The notes under the pieces: model-generated
Seen by the model: only the letters and a program-made list of their open reading frames with translations
What the model was told of the DNA's origin: nothing
Database searches by the model: none
Shown: piece after piece, positions 26,370-38,795 of the stretch
Numbering within the stretch: the first letter of the stretch is position 1
How the letters are laid out: each line of letters starts with the position of its first letter
Origin: Epiperipatus broadwayi
Lineage: Eukaryota; Onychophora; Udeonychophora; Euonychophora; Peripatidae
Assembly (NCBI GenBank): GCA_028023455.1
Contig: JAQFVV010000032.1
Span: 1,488,001-1,552,000, forward strand
Direction of reading: 5' to 3'
Length of the DNA: 64,000 bases
Program-made: the position numbers and the translations under genes

Positions 26370-28140
26370 AATGCCATCATCATCAAAAATTATAACTTCT
26401 GCATTAAACTGTATTAAACTTGAGGGTATTTTTAGTGATCAAAACAATATAGATGATGTCATTTATAAAATTTGCTGCAATCAAATTCAAAAGGTAAATT
26501 TATTACCAGTAAAATATAGGCCAAATGGGAAATAGATTATTGAAAGTGTCATTTAAGTCAAAAAATTCATCATGGTTGAGCTATTGCTATCTGAAATAAA
26601 ATCAATGAAGAAATTTTGAGAATTTTAACTGAAAACCCAGAAAATTGTAACCTCGGATTAAAAAATACTGAATGCAAGAAAACAGACTAAAACATGATTA
26701 AAATTCTAATAGACAATGTTATCCTAGCAATTACCATCAATGTTCTCTGTACAATCTCTATACATAATGTAGGAAAATTTGTTTATATTTTTAAATGATT
26801 GTGTAGCAAAAATTATTCTTTCAAATTTATAGAATGTATAAATTTAATCATACATAAGGAGATTATTGATGAAGTTCAAACATCTTCATTTTATTATTTG
26901 ATAGTTGATGAAAATTTGATAGAAAAAAAATTAATATATGTAAAATATTGATTAAAATTTGAATCAAAAATTATTAAGCTTATTGCATGTGATAGTCATA
27001 GGATAAAAAAGTTCTATAGGGAGAATAACCTTGATTTATAAAAAAATGATTATGTTTACCTCTGTAATGTTAGAAAACAAATGATATGGCTGCTTGTCTC
27101 TAAAATGATATTTCATATTTAGTTCAACATCACTGTATATATGATGCACAGAAACAGGTTCTATTTATTAAGGATACGGAAATCCCTTTAAGGACAGTAT
27201 ATACAATCTTTAATAAATCATCTGCAAGAATTGGAAAACTTAAAAAATTGACCAATATTTCAGAAATTAAATTATATCATTCAGACTCTCAATGAATTAA
27301 GATAAATATTTAATTATTTCATACTAAATGCTCTGGTAAAAAATTATGATATTAAATTATTGCAAAGAACAAGTTGAAAAATTCAATGACTCAATAAATA
27401 AATATTATTTAAAAAGCCCACAATATTTAATAGCATGTGTGTTTTTCAAATGTATTTGTGGAATTACTAACATTAAACAAAACTTTGCAATGGACTAATT
27501 TATTCTCAATGGAGGCACAGTAATTTGCAATGGCAAAAATTAATAAACTAAGAATGCAATAACCATATAACATCTGCTGGAGTATGAATAATCAAACAAT
27601 TTTAGATTCTTACAATTATATACATACTTTACCCTTACTTAAATTTATTCATTGTTTTGTAATCATTTAGATGCTAGATTTCAATAGGAGATATAAATGA
27701 CTGGAATGTCTTGGATTCTTTTGTAATGAAAAATAATTTAGACATAGTGCATTGAAAAGATAGTCTAAAATGTTTATTTGTAAAATATGAATCTATAATA
27801 AATAATAATGGTAAAAATCATATAAACTTAGACACAATTTTAGAACAATAAGGTAATTTGAAATTTTTACTAAATGTAAAATTGAAATTATCAAATCATT
27901 TAATGATTTAGTTACATATGTCTTAAAAATCAAGAATATATAGAGCTTTCAGTGCTTTTTGATATTTGTGCAACTTCAAGCTTCCAGCACCGATTATGAA
28001 TGTGGGTTTAGTTGATGAAAGAAATAAAATCAAAATCCTGCAATAAACTAGATAACAAACATTTGGATAATTTAATAAAAATTAAGCTTTATATCATGTT
28101 AGAAAAGCAGATAAATCTAGATAGAGTTGATAAAATTTGG
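26370..28140 (+). pseudogene. degenerate hAT transposase, ZNF862/KIAA1586-like
   Basis: A heavily broken coding trace begins near 26370 (MPSSSKIITSALN). Around 26885-26950 FYYLIVDENLIEKKLIYVKY matches the hAT catalytic stretch usually written as IVDESTD...L..YVRY. At 27980-28110 LPASTDYECGFS and later fragments match the C-terminal P.S...CERGFS..N.IK dimerisation motif of ZNF862-like proteins. Many in-frame stops are present. The spacing between the two motifs, about 1 kb, fits a transposase. Family membership is inferred from short motifs, so confidence is moderate. Element termini were not found. Confidence 0.6.
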
Positions 28141-28144
28141 ATAA

Positions 28145-29018
28145 ATTATAAATAATGATAAAGGACTTTTACTGGGTATTATTTTTAAGTTGTGTTTACA
28201 ATATTTCATTATATATAAACTATTTTTTATATAAATGTATAAATAAATGCTATAAATTTTGACATTTTTTGTTGCACATTGGTTGGTTTAATTTGCTCAG
28301 CTCTTGTATTTTTAGTTCAGAGACAATCAACTCTTAGAGAGAACATTAATTATAACTATCTGTAATAATTTTATTCCCATGAAATTCATCCTGCATATAG
28401 ATTTTGCAGAAATTTTTGAATTTTAAAAACTCAATCATTGTAATTTTGAATTTTATTTTAAACTAAATTTTGAAAAAAACTATTTGCCATTTATTCTGGT
28501 TCTTGATAAAATTTCATGCACTTTCCACATCAAACAAAGCTAAAATTGTTTTCAATGCTTCAGATCTTGCTCACTGTCCTTTGGACAAATATATATATGG
28601 TAAGTTCAACAAATTGGATCTCATGTCCCCTGGTAATAAATTTGTCAGAATGCAGTATATAGATTAAAACTCTTTATAAGGACAAAGATGATCAAGCATA
28701 TCTTATGATTGAAGGTACATATTCAATTTATTCTAAACAGAGAGTTATGAAAGACAAATTGATACTAAAAATATTTCTCTAAATTTTTCTACATCTATCA
28801 TGAAAATGTTATCTAATAAAGTAACAACTTGACATTGATGCATTGCTGATTATTATAATAGAAAAGATGTATGGTCATTTTGGAATTACACCAAGCACAT
28901 TCCAAGTGTGTTGAAATTTGTCAAGAAACCAAAATATTTAACCACTGAAATGCCTGAGTAATAACCTATTTTCGAAACTAAAAAAAAAATAGGGAAAGAA
29001 ACTAATGAAAGGCAATAC
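28145..29018. other. non-coding stretch with a weak coding trace
   Basis: An open frame at 28470-28667 continues in broken form to about 28960 (WSFWNYTKHIPSVLKFVKKP). It could be a decayed mobile-element or processed-gene remnant but no family was recognised. Confidence 0.3.
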
Positions 29019-29030
29019 AAATGTAACTAG

Positions 29031-29707
29031 TAGCTCTTAACAAGCTTTTCTTTATATCCTTATCCTTAGACTGTTTTCTAGCTCTGGCTGTCATCATTGA
29101 GATGCTAGGATATTCAGGTATTAGATTTAAAAATCCCGGATCAATAGTATTTATTTAATAGTTACCTATTAAGTAGAAAATCTGAAATTTTCAGACATCC
29201 ATATGTCTTCAAGTCAGATACACCATATATTAATAGCTTTAGCAATATAAAATTGCCAAAGCCTTAAGAGCAAAACAATAATTGCAAGGAAATCAAGTCA
29301 TATATCACATGACTAATTTAATAAGCTTGTACTACAAATGTTATATAATGAGCATGCTAATAGCTCTTAACAAGCTTTTCTGAATATCCATATCCTCAGA
29401 CCGATTTCTAGCTCTGACTGTCATCAGTCCCATATGGCTATTTAAGTTAGATAGCGGAATTTGAAGATATATGGATGTCTGAAAATTTCAGATTTTCTAC
29501 TTAATAGGTAACTATTAGATAAATGCTGGAGTTATTTAATACCTTAATGTCCTAGCATCTCAGTGATGACAGTCAAAGGTAGAAACCGGTCTGAGGATAA
29601 GGATATTCAGAAAAACTTGGTAAGAGCTATTAGCACACTCATTATATAACATTTGTAGTACAAGCTCATTAAATTAAGTCACATGATGTATGACTTGATT
29701 TCCTTGC
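29031..29707. mobile_element. compound fold-back element flanked by a 12-bp direct repeat
   Basis: The segment from about 29031 to 29225 is the reverse complement of about 29440 to 29632. Inside the same block, about 29279-29427 is the reverse complement of about 29556-29707, so two inverted pairs overlap. Shared phrases include TAGCTCTTAACAAGCTTTTC, ATCCTCAGACCG, TGACTGTCATCA and AAGGAAATCAAGTCAT. The flanks are AAATGTAACTAG (29019-29030) and AAATATAACTAG (29708-29719), 11 of 12 identical, which looks like a target duplication. There is no coding capacity. Confidence 0.7.
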
Positions 29708-30435
29708 AAATATAACTAGGAATATTCTATAGTTTTAAAACATATTCCAATTGTAGAAATGAGTCAGATATGACCATTGAAATCACCAATTCCATAATTT
29801 GTTTTTAGGAATCAATAAGCAATAAATAAAATTGCACAATGTTGAATTATACCCACACATAAATTTATATTATCAAGAATTTAGTGTATTTTATTAAAAT
29901 ATTACAATTTAATTTAAAGATACCAAAATTACGGCACTCACAATTATGAACATATCCTACCCAGATTCATGTGATTAAAAGATATGTAATGAAACTGAAA
30001 GTTATAAATATTTATATTTGATTACTATGAACTAATGATGCTTTCTGAGATTTGAGCAGCAAATTGAATTGTAGCTAATAATCATGCAGACTCACATTTT
30101 TTTGAATAGTTCAGTTAAGATCACAAATAGATTTAATTTGACTACACATTTGATCTAATAAGTTAATATGCAATAAATAAAAGTTAATAATAGAATCACA
30201 TCTGTAGGATACATATGTATTATTGGCCTATCCGTTTAATGAACTTCTAATTTTTTTCTAGATTTTGAACAGTAAATTGATTTATAATTATCAGTCATGC
30301 AGATTCATATCTTTTTTATTATTATTAGTAATATTAGTTTATTTTAAAATTATATGCCTAATTGTATATGCTTGGACATTATGGACTTTTAAGCTATCAT
30401 TGAAAGTCATATAATGAACCTAGTATATGTCTTTA

Positions 30436-30437
<2 letters not shown>

Positions 30438-30468
<31 letters not shown>

Positions 30469-30567
30469 CCCCCCCCCCCCCCACACACACACACACCACA
30501 CCACACACACACACACACACACACCCACACCACCACCACCACACCACCACCACCACCACCATCATCA

Positions 30568-30624
<57 letters not shown>

Positions 30625-30648
30625 AATCATCATCATCATCATCATCAA
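30438..30648. repeat. run of five adjoining microsatellites
   Basis: In order: (TAA)n, a C run, (CA)n with interruptions, (ACC)n and a long (ATC)n. Translations as poly-Asn/Pro/Thr/His are not genes. Confidence 0.9.
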
Positions 30649-32431
30649 AATCAACTTATTGGTGTGGGTAGTATTTTTTTTTACTTTGGATCAAAAAATT
30701 TGTGCTGTAAGCTTTCTGGTTTAATTTATTATAAAAATTACTAATTTTTTTTTTAATACACTTGATTATTTAAATCTCTTATAGTACTATTATCTATTAA
30801 CTTTTTTTTTTTTTATCCTGGATTGTTGTCAGTATAATTAATGGATTCACTAGGATAAATTGCTTCTGAAAAAAAGATCTACCTATTAATATTTAAATCT
30901 ATGAAGTTTTTTGAAAGATTGTCACTATTTTGCAACTGCTATTTAATTAAAGTGAACTAGATTGCAAAGTATTATATCATCAGTATTGATTGACTAAATT
31001 TTTTAATTCAAAATGTAGAAAAATATTGCTTTAAATAAGTAAATCTGATCACTTCAGAAAAGTTGTTGTTTTTTTTTAATAATTTTTGCCATTATGTTAT
31101 CTAATGCATCTGAAATAGTAGTCTTCTGTGCAATTCAGTTGGTCAAATGGCATTAATTCTATAATTTCAGTGAGTTTGAGACTTCTTCTAAACCCATCTA
31201 ATTGGACTATAGTCAAAAAATAAAAGATATCAGTAGATATTATACATATCCAAAAAATACAATGCTAATCATGAAATATTTATAGAAATAGAAACTATTT
31301 ACTTTCCCCAATAAAAACAAAGCATCTTTTATTTTCCATGTTAACAATATTGTCTAATTTTTTATAGAAACTCCTAATTCATTTAATCATTTTTTTTTTT
31401 TTCAATCTATTTGTAATAGAAATTTTAAAAAAATCGATAAATAATTTTTCAAATGTTCATTTTTCTGTTATTATAAAATTAAAATGTTTTATTATGCAAA
31501 ATTCAGGAATTAGCTTAGCAAATTATTGAGGAATTTTTTTTTTTTCCATTTATTATTGTATATGAAATATATTACTACAAATGGCAACAAATTCATTTTG
31601 AGTTTGCTATGATTGATAATAGGCTTGAAATTATTTTTCTTTTGGGGGACTGTTATGTGAATATCCAATTTTTTAACAAATTTTTTGATGCTAAATATAA
31701 AGTAGCTTTGGTAATCTTTTAGATATTTTACTGAATTTATTTGTCTGATTGTTAGTCACTTTTTCGACTTGCTTATTCATTTTTTCATCTGTCAATGATT
31801 ATTTTGATTGTTGCTAGATAAAATGACATTGTTTGTGCTACTGATTTTTTTTGTGTTCAGACAAGCATGCATATAACATGCTACTTTTTTTTTTAATAAT
31901 CTTTATTCATATATTGCTTAAAGCACTGACAATTTTTATATATACAAAATAAGAAATAGATATTATAATTCCAAAATGATTTGCTGGAACATTAATGAAA
32001 CCTGTCTCAAAAAAATTAGCTGCAATTATTGATGACATTGATAAAAAAGATCTGGTCTTTCTAATTTTTGACATTAATTCATTTTATTTAATTCAGATTT
32101 TAATAGAATCAATAACTATCAGTTGCCAATGATTTTTACTTAAACTCTCTGATCTCATACTAAAATTTTCAGAATAGAAAACAGAATGCAATTTTTATTG
32201 TATTGATTATTGATGGGATTGAATCTGCTTTACGTGAATAAGATTCCATGATTCTTTAATCAATGCTTTTAAAAAAGTCAAAGATTTGATCAATTTATAT
32301 TTTCTACATTTGTTGATTTGGAAATTAAATGTTCTGACAATTTCCACTTTTAAAACTTTCAATAGCAATTTTTGTTTTTGTTTATTCTGACCTGATTTAT
32401 GGTGATATATTATTAAATAATATATATATAC
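30649..32431. other. non-coding stretch
   Basis: AT-rich sequence with frequent poly-T runs, no recognisable coding potential and no repeat shared with the rest of the window. Confidence 0.45.
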
Positions 32432-33080
32432 ATATGAAAGCAGTCAATACTTAAATAATATCAATAACAATCTCAATTTGTTATCAATATGGTCTAATAT
32501 GCTTATATAGATACTAAAGATTGCAACTTGTCTACAAAAAATGAAATTATTTCTAAGAAGTTTAAATAAATCTTCTTAAACAAGTACTTGTAAAGTGTTC
32601 TGTAAACAGAATAACAAATAGCCAATTATATCTTTTAAACAGCACTTCAACTAGGTATTACTTAGATAATAGAATTAATAATGCCAAAGGCTAGATGTGT
32701 TAATATATGAAAGCAGTCAACACTTAAATAATATCAATAACAATCAAAAGCTTCAATCTGTTGTTAAGGCAATTTCCTTTAAACAATAAAAGTCTAATGT
32801 TTATATTGACCCTAAATATTGCAACTTGACTATAAAAGTTATATTTACCTGTTTACTGAAGTTTATTTAAAGTTCTTTGAAATAATTTCACTCTTTATAG
32901 ACAAGTTGCAATCTTTAGTGCCTACATAAACATATTAGACCATATATAAAAGTGGATTTTCACCTTTATTGTTTAAAGGAGGTTGTCTTGATAACAGATT
33001 AAGATTGTTAATGATATTGTTTAAGTATTGACTGCTTTTATGTATTTACATTATTTGCCTATCTAGCCTTAGGCATTATT
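32432..33080. mobile_element. fold-back element with an extra direct copy of one arm
   Basis: GAAAGCAGTCAATACTTAAA followed by TAATATCAATAACAATC occurs at 32435 and again (with CAACACTT) at 32709. Its reverse complement GTTTAAGTATTGACTGCTTT ends at about 33038. Arms of about 150-190 bp (32677-32860 and 32891-33080) face each other, including AATAATGCCAAAGGCTAGAT against ATCTAGCCTTAGGCATTATT. GCAACTTGTCTA and TAGACAAGTTGCA lie inside. A short (TA)n hairpin follows at 33083-33104. No coding capacity. Confidence 0.65.
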
Positions 33081-33275
33081 TGCTTTATATATATATATAA
33101 AGCAGAGTTCATAGAAACTGTTTTTGATGTATTAAAAATGTAATAGTAATAAAAATAAATAAGTTTGATACACAAAATACTATACGACCTATAAACAGGC
33201 AATAATAGCCAGAGCCAAATTAATGAAAGATCAGAATATGTGACTACTTAAATACAAAGGACTGATGAACTAGAG

Positions 33276-33809
33276 CAGTGGTCTTCAACCTTTTCACACC
33301 TGCAGACCGATAAAAATAAGGATAAGTTTCTGCGGACCAGCAAAAATAAGGATAAGATTTCGCAGACCGGCAGAAGTCTATAGATAAATTTTCTTAAAGA
33401 TAAGCATAATTGTTATAACTGATCAAAGCAACAATGTTAAATATATAAGATAAAGTTTTATATATATATATATGGAGTTTATATAATAAAAAAACTTTTT
33501 TTTTTAATTTTTTTAGAAAAGTAATAAAAAAATTTTAGTCGATCCCCCCCCCCATAAACATCTGTGATAACTAGAAAAACAAATTAATTTATGAATGATT
33601 GATTAGATTTTGTTTTCGTACTGTTTTCTTTTTTTTTTAATTGGGTAAAAATGAGATGAAAAAATAAATAAAAATTGGCTATATTAATTAAAAGTTTAAA
33701 CTCTTATTATTTATTATTACAAACTTTTTACTGGCCATCTAGCATACGGACCTGCAGAAAAGTTCCGTGGCCCGGTGCCGGGCCACAGACCAAGGGTTGA
33801 AGAACACTG
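33276..33809. mobile_element. hAT MITE with perfect 8-bp target duplication
   Basis: The 534-bp element is bounded by CAGTGGTCTTCAACCTTTTC on the left and, in reverse, CAGTGTTCTTCAACCCTTGG on the right. It is flanked by AACTAGAG on both sides (33268-33275 and 33810-33817). The right half contains a GC-rich palindrome-like GGCCCGGTGCCGGGCC. There are no coding remnants. The terminal sequence and target length identify it as a non-autonomous hAT. Confidence 0.9.
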
Positions 33810-33817
33810 AACTAGAG

Positions 33818-35204
33818 TATGCTACTGATAGATAGATTCTGGTAACATTAACTAACGTAATCTGATCTACACATAATGCAAATACAGCAATGTAATATAT
33901 TTTAATGCGATTTGTATTTTCTCATGTCTTTTTTTTTGTTGTTGTTTCTTTGTATTCTGATGATGTTATATGATAATTCCTTTATATAAATTAAACTAGA
34001 ATTAATAGATTTAAACTAAAAGTGATTATTATTAGAACTTGAAAAATGAAAATATTGCTAGATATTAAAATTTTTTTTTAAAATTATCTTTTAATTTTCT
34101 TCTACTGGGACACTCACACTGGCGACTGATAAGGTAACAATTTGATTTATATTTGAAGCAAAGACTTATCTGACATAAATTAATATGTTTCTTTTATTGT
34201 TAGTGGTTATTAAACAAATGCTATAACCAGCCTTTGAGAATAAATTTAAATTTATATTGCACAATTAATATGCATTATGCATGTTTTTGAAAATATTGCA
34301 TCTAAAAACCATTGGAGGTAAAGGCCACTAATGAATAGTCTTTTGTAAACATAAAACAATATTAGCCCATTAATAAAAATATTATTATAAAAATAACTAG
34401 TTTCTATTTTTAAAAAAATGATGGTCAATCATACTTTTATGTCCATTTGAATGATTATACTTTAAACATACAATAAAACTGCAAAATATTTTCATTTTTC
34501 ATATGCTTCATTTTTATTTATCATATTTAAAAATGTCCGAATTTATTTTTGTATTTTAATCAGGCTGCTATAATGTACACATATGTGAGAAAAAATTGTC
34601 ATCTTTCCCTTCTTGGTTTATTTGATTAATATTAGAATAATGTCTTGGAACAAACTTCAAATGTTTGAAATTTAAAAAATATTGCACTAAATAGCAAATA
34701 AGAATAAAAACAATCACTGGAAGGATATAGTACAAGTCAATGAATTTTATTAGAGGAAAGCCAATCATGTAGAAATCAGCAATAAGAGTAAGTGATTGCA
34801 CTATTATTTAATAATTTTGAGTTGGTCAGTACTTAGAAAGAGGGATGACACTGATATTTAAAATAATTTTAAGATGGAAAAGTTATGCTTAGAAGTAATT
34901 ATTTATAAGGAATTAATAATATGCAAATTAAAATAAAAATTGCATTGGCTAATAAAGGTAAGAGATTAATTCTATGCACTGTTTAATTCAAATTTTAAAA
35001 AAAATGTTATCTATAAAAAAGAAAGTGAAATCGTGGATTTAAGCAAAACTAATAAAGATAAGTTGCAGTGATAAGATTAGTAATATATGATTATTAAATT
35101 AGAACTGAGTATATGTTAAAAGATGAAAGATTTAATGAAGAATATGTTGCAATGGCGTGTAAAAATTGAAGGAGGCAAGAGAGAATGGAATTGACAGATG
35201 ATAT
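33818..35204. other. non-coding stretch
   Basis: AT-rich sequence; the open frame at 34568-34801 (minus) is hydrophobic without a recognisable family. No repeats matched. Confidence 0.4.
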
Positions 35205-37075
35205 TAAAGAGTGATGAATCTGTAATTCAATAATATTTTCACTATCTTTTTTAAATTTTAATATTAGTACTACATTATTTTATTCATCTGATATATCTTT
35301 ATCATTTAGACATTTAATCTATAGCTTTGCTAACAATATTTTTATTTCTTCACCTGCTTTTTTTAAATCAATAATTTCATTATTTCCTAGAACTTTGCCC
35401 TCTTCATATTTTTAATTGCGTATTTCATCTCTTCATTTTAAATACTTTCAGTTCAGAAAATGTGATAATTGTAGAGAATAACTTGTTCTTGTTTTTTTTA
35501 TGCTATTTCATATTGGCATTACTCTTTTTAGAATAGTTGCATCTTCTCATTGCTGAAACAATTTTCCTTTCAATATCAAGATGTTATTTTATACTTTTAA
35601 AACTTTTATTTTTTTCTTGCCAATTCAGAATTATATTTTTTTAGATTCTTTTTAATGGATCATTTTTTAAAATATATATATATATATATTTATACATTGT
35701 CTTGTCCTTGTAGGAAACTTCCCAATAAATTATTGCATTTTTATATCAGCAATGTCTCTTGTAGTTCTTAATAAAGCACTGGTTATTCTATTTATTGATT
35801 TTACTCAAGTCTGAATCATCTTAAAAGTCTAAAAATACTTTAAAACGATTTACAAATTCTAATTTAAATTTATTAAAATATTTCTGAAGGTTATGACTAT
35901 CAATTGTTAAAACTATCTTTCTTAATAGGTTTTTTCTCTATAGTTTGCATTAACACATATTTAACTAATCAATGATCACTTTCTGTATTGAATCTATTAA
36001 GAACATTTTCTGTTAGTCAAAATATAATCCGATTTTGCTATATCTTCATTTAGATGCTTCCATGTCTATTTCCATTTAGCATTTTTTTCAATTCATAATG
36101 TATAATTTTTCATTTTGTGCAAACTCCATGTCTGTTCTCTTTAATTTATATCACCATAATCAAATTTATCCACGATACTTTTATCTTTTAATCATTTATC
36201 AATTCTAGCATTAAAGTCTCACATGTCAATTTAAAAATATTATTTAGTCTGATCAAAAGTAATTTGTATATCCATATAAAAATCTTCTACTTCTTCATTA
36301 CAATGAGAACTTGTTGGGCATAAATCTGAATTATCTGCATTTGATACTTCCATTAATTTGAATAACTAATCTTGCCACTTTAAGTAATATATCACCAATC
36401 TCTATAATACTATTTTTGTACTTTATTTATGATGAATCACTTTAATTATGCTTCCAGTACTTGTGCCTTTATAATATCATACATGACCATTTTAAATTAA
36501 TTGCCTTTTCATGTTTTTTTTGAACTTCACAAATTCTAACAATTTCCCATTTAATACAATGTAGTTTTTCATCCAATTTTTGCAATATTTCTTTACTTAA
36601 ACATGATAATAGTCTTAGGTACCTAAAGAAATAGTCATTATTAAGTAGCAGTTTGGATTTGCACCCAGAGCAGCCACTGTCTTTACTAATGACTTTACAG
36701 CCTTCTGGGAATAAGAGCCATAATTTAGTTTTATCTTCCATTTATACAAATATCTTTTTAACAACAAAAATATATTCACACTCATATTCATCTTGCCTTC
36801 AAACAAACTCAATTGATATTTAGCTTAAGAATTATCAGGCAACTGACAAGAAAGTCTATGATATTTTTTGATCTTAAGCTCAGGATTAAAAAGCCAGTAA
36901 ACTCACTACACTGGTTGGTGCATGTTGATAATCAAACTACTCGTTTTTTTACCATATAAATAATTACATAGTAATAATAGCTACTATGGCAAGAATATAT
37001 AAAAAGACATTAGGAATTTGCTCTTCTTGATTCCTTTAATGTTTCAAAGAGGAATTAACGACTTCTTTCAGTTAG
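35205..37075 (-). pseudogene. old, decayed RTE retrotransposon copy
   Basis: On the minus strand this aligns with the intact RTE at 54785-57977. The 5' untranslated region (about 37075-36742) matches, including CATTAGGAATTTGC on the plus strand and GTGAGTTTACTGGCTTTTTA on the minus strand. The coding start at 36741 reads MEDKTKLWLLFPEGCKVISK, against MTDKNKSWPLFPGGCKVTNQ. Then follow WEIVRICEVQKKHE, QIYAQQVL-like and D-F-N-A-R endonuclease traces, and finally a trace of the NYR.I.L reverse-transcriptase motif near 35225. Homology ends there, so the palm catalytic part and the 3' end are missing. Many stops, indels and a (TA)n insertion near 35670 show great age relative to the 54.8 kb copy. 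Confidence 0.85.
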
Positions 37076-37737
37076 AATTTGAAAAATATATATATTTTGA
37101 TTTTGAAATAATATAATTAACATTTTGTTTAGGTGAGATATATTAAGCTAACTTAATATTTAGTAAACAGTCTTCCTAAATATGTAATTATTTTTCAAAA
37201 GAAATCAATACTAATATTTTTATCTGATCTTAATTGACAAAAAATAATTGTATATATGTTTCATTTGATTACTTACTTTATGATTATTATTTTTTTGTAA
37301 GAAAATGATTTGTTATTAATATACACTTTGATATGTTACACGTGTTTTTTAAAAAATATAAAATCCTATTCTTTAGTTTTTCACATGTCACTTATTTAAA
37401 AAGTAAATTATTACTTGTGATAACTGTATTTGCATTTAACTTATATCTTTAATTGGAATACATAATGAAATATAAGTGAAATAACTGTATAAGATTATGC
37501 ATAAGTTTAGCATTTCAAAGTTCATGTTTAACACATTTTTACATACAATGATTTATTTGAACAAAGAAGAACAAATCCATGTAATTCTACTCATAGAAAA
37601 GATATGGAATAAATAATAATAAACTATTTATTACTGATTTTTATTTGTAATAGTAATGATTGTTATAATATCAAAATTATAAATATTTCTTTTTTAAATT
37701 TATTCATTATAATTATTTATGTATATATATATTGTAG

Positions 37738-37950
37738 TTTTGATATGCCTACAGTTTCAGAAGATTTATTTCGTCACCCTGATGCGAGGGTGCGTCACTT
37801 GTGTGAAATTGGTAGCTGTGTTCCTGTGGATGATAATATTCCTCCTCGACGCTATTTTCGTTCTGGCATGGAAATGATCAGAATGGCAAATGTTTATTAT
37901 GAAGAGGGAAATTTAGAAAATGCCTTTATTCTTTATTCGAAATTTATAAC
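37738..37950 (+). CDS. STAMBP: STAM-binding protein (AMSH-type deubiquitinase), first coding exon
   Basis: The exon encodes 68 complete codons starting at the ATG at 37745: [20 protein letters not shown], then [40 protein letters not shown] and FILYSKFIT. This is the N-terminal USP8-dimer/MIT-like helical domain of STAMBP. The invariant block [30 protein letters not shown] is conserved as in vertebrate proteins. The protein is a zinc JAMM protease that removes Lys63-linked ubiquitin at endosomes together with STAM/ESCRT-0. The catalytic JAMM domain is not in the window. A 3' splice site (TATTGTAG, 37730-37737) precedes the exon and a GTAAGA donor (37951-37956) follows it. The exon ends two bases into a codon for Thr, where LF.EKLPKH would be expected to continue. 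The next exon was not found downstream. An upstream non-coding exon is implied. Confidence 0.9.
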
Positions 37951-38561
37951 GTAAGATTTTTTTTTTTTTTTTGTAATTTATTCCTTAAACTTGAAATATA
38001 TTAATATTGTACTTTTACTTTTTTAAATTTTAATTCCAACATTTTTTTCATATGTACTTATTTATATTTTATATTGAAATGTTTTGAGATTATCCAGTTT
38101 ATCTAGAATTTATTGGAAATACAAAACAGAAAATTATTAGAAATATATTGATTGGCATTTGTGATAAATTAAATTTATGCTAATTGCATAAACTTTATCA
38201 TAATTTTATTTTCTGTTTTCATTTATCATTTAAAAAAAAAATCTTGCCTTTTTTTTTCAATCTTTATATATTTGTGTTGCCATCTAAGCAAATGTTATGG
38301 AATTGCCATATAACTTTGCTATTATTAATTGTAAGTTCATATGTTAAAAGTTTATTAGGAAAAATATTACACTGAATGTAGATATTAAAATGTTTACAAA
38401 TATATTCCAATAGTATTAAATTATTTCTAATGTCTGCATATATTTCCATAAATAAACTTGGATGTATTTTAGGATTTTAAGAACTGGTCCCTAAAGCATT
38501 TTTTTTTTTAAAACAGCTTACAATGTTCAATTTATTATTGAATTGTAAAATTTGTATGTAT

Positions 38562-38795
38562 ACAGGATTACTCAAAAGTATGGATCTATAAGTAATTTGC
38601 TTTAATTTTTACTCTCTTTTTTCAACCCCATTATGGATTCTAAATTAACAATAAATAATGCAAGATATGTGCATTCATCTATTGTTAATTTAAAATCCAT
38701 ACTGAAAATGAAAAAGATTGATTAATGTACATACATGAGAAAAATATATATATAAAGCAAATTATTTATGGATTCAAACTTTTAGATCATCCTGT
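38562..38795. mobile_element. MITE with mariner-like termini
   Basis: The left end ACAGGATTACTCAAAAGTAT pairs with the right end (reverse) ACAGGATGATCTAAAAGTTT, and the pairing continues inward through ATAAxTAATTTGCTTT. A second inner inverted pair is TGGATTCTAAATTAACAATA against ATTGTTAATTTAAAATCCAT. The ACAGG...CAAAAGT ends are typical of mariner/Tc1-type non-autonomous elements. A TA flank is present on the left (38560-38561), less clear on the right. Sited 600 bp into the STAMBP intron. Confidence 0.65.

Noticed and set aside
28470-28960. Broken coding trace that might be a gene or retroelement
   Set aside because: No family could be named from the residues and several stops interrupt it. 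It is noted in the spacer entry only.
30427-30744. 105-codon open frame rich in Asn, Pro, Thr and His
   Set aside because: It is a translation of adjoining microsatellites.
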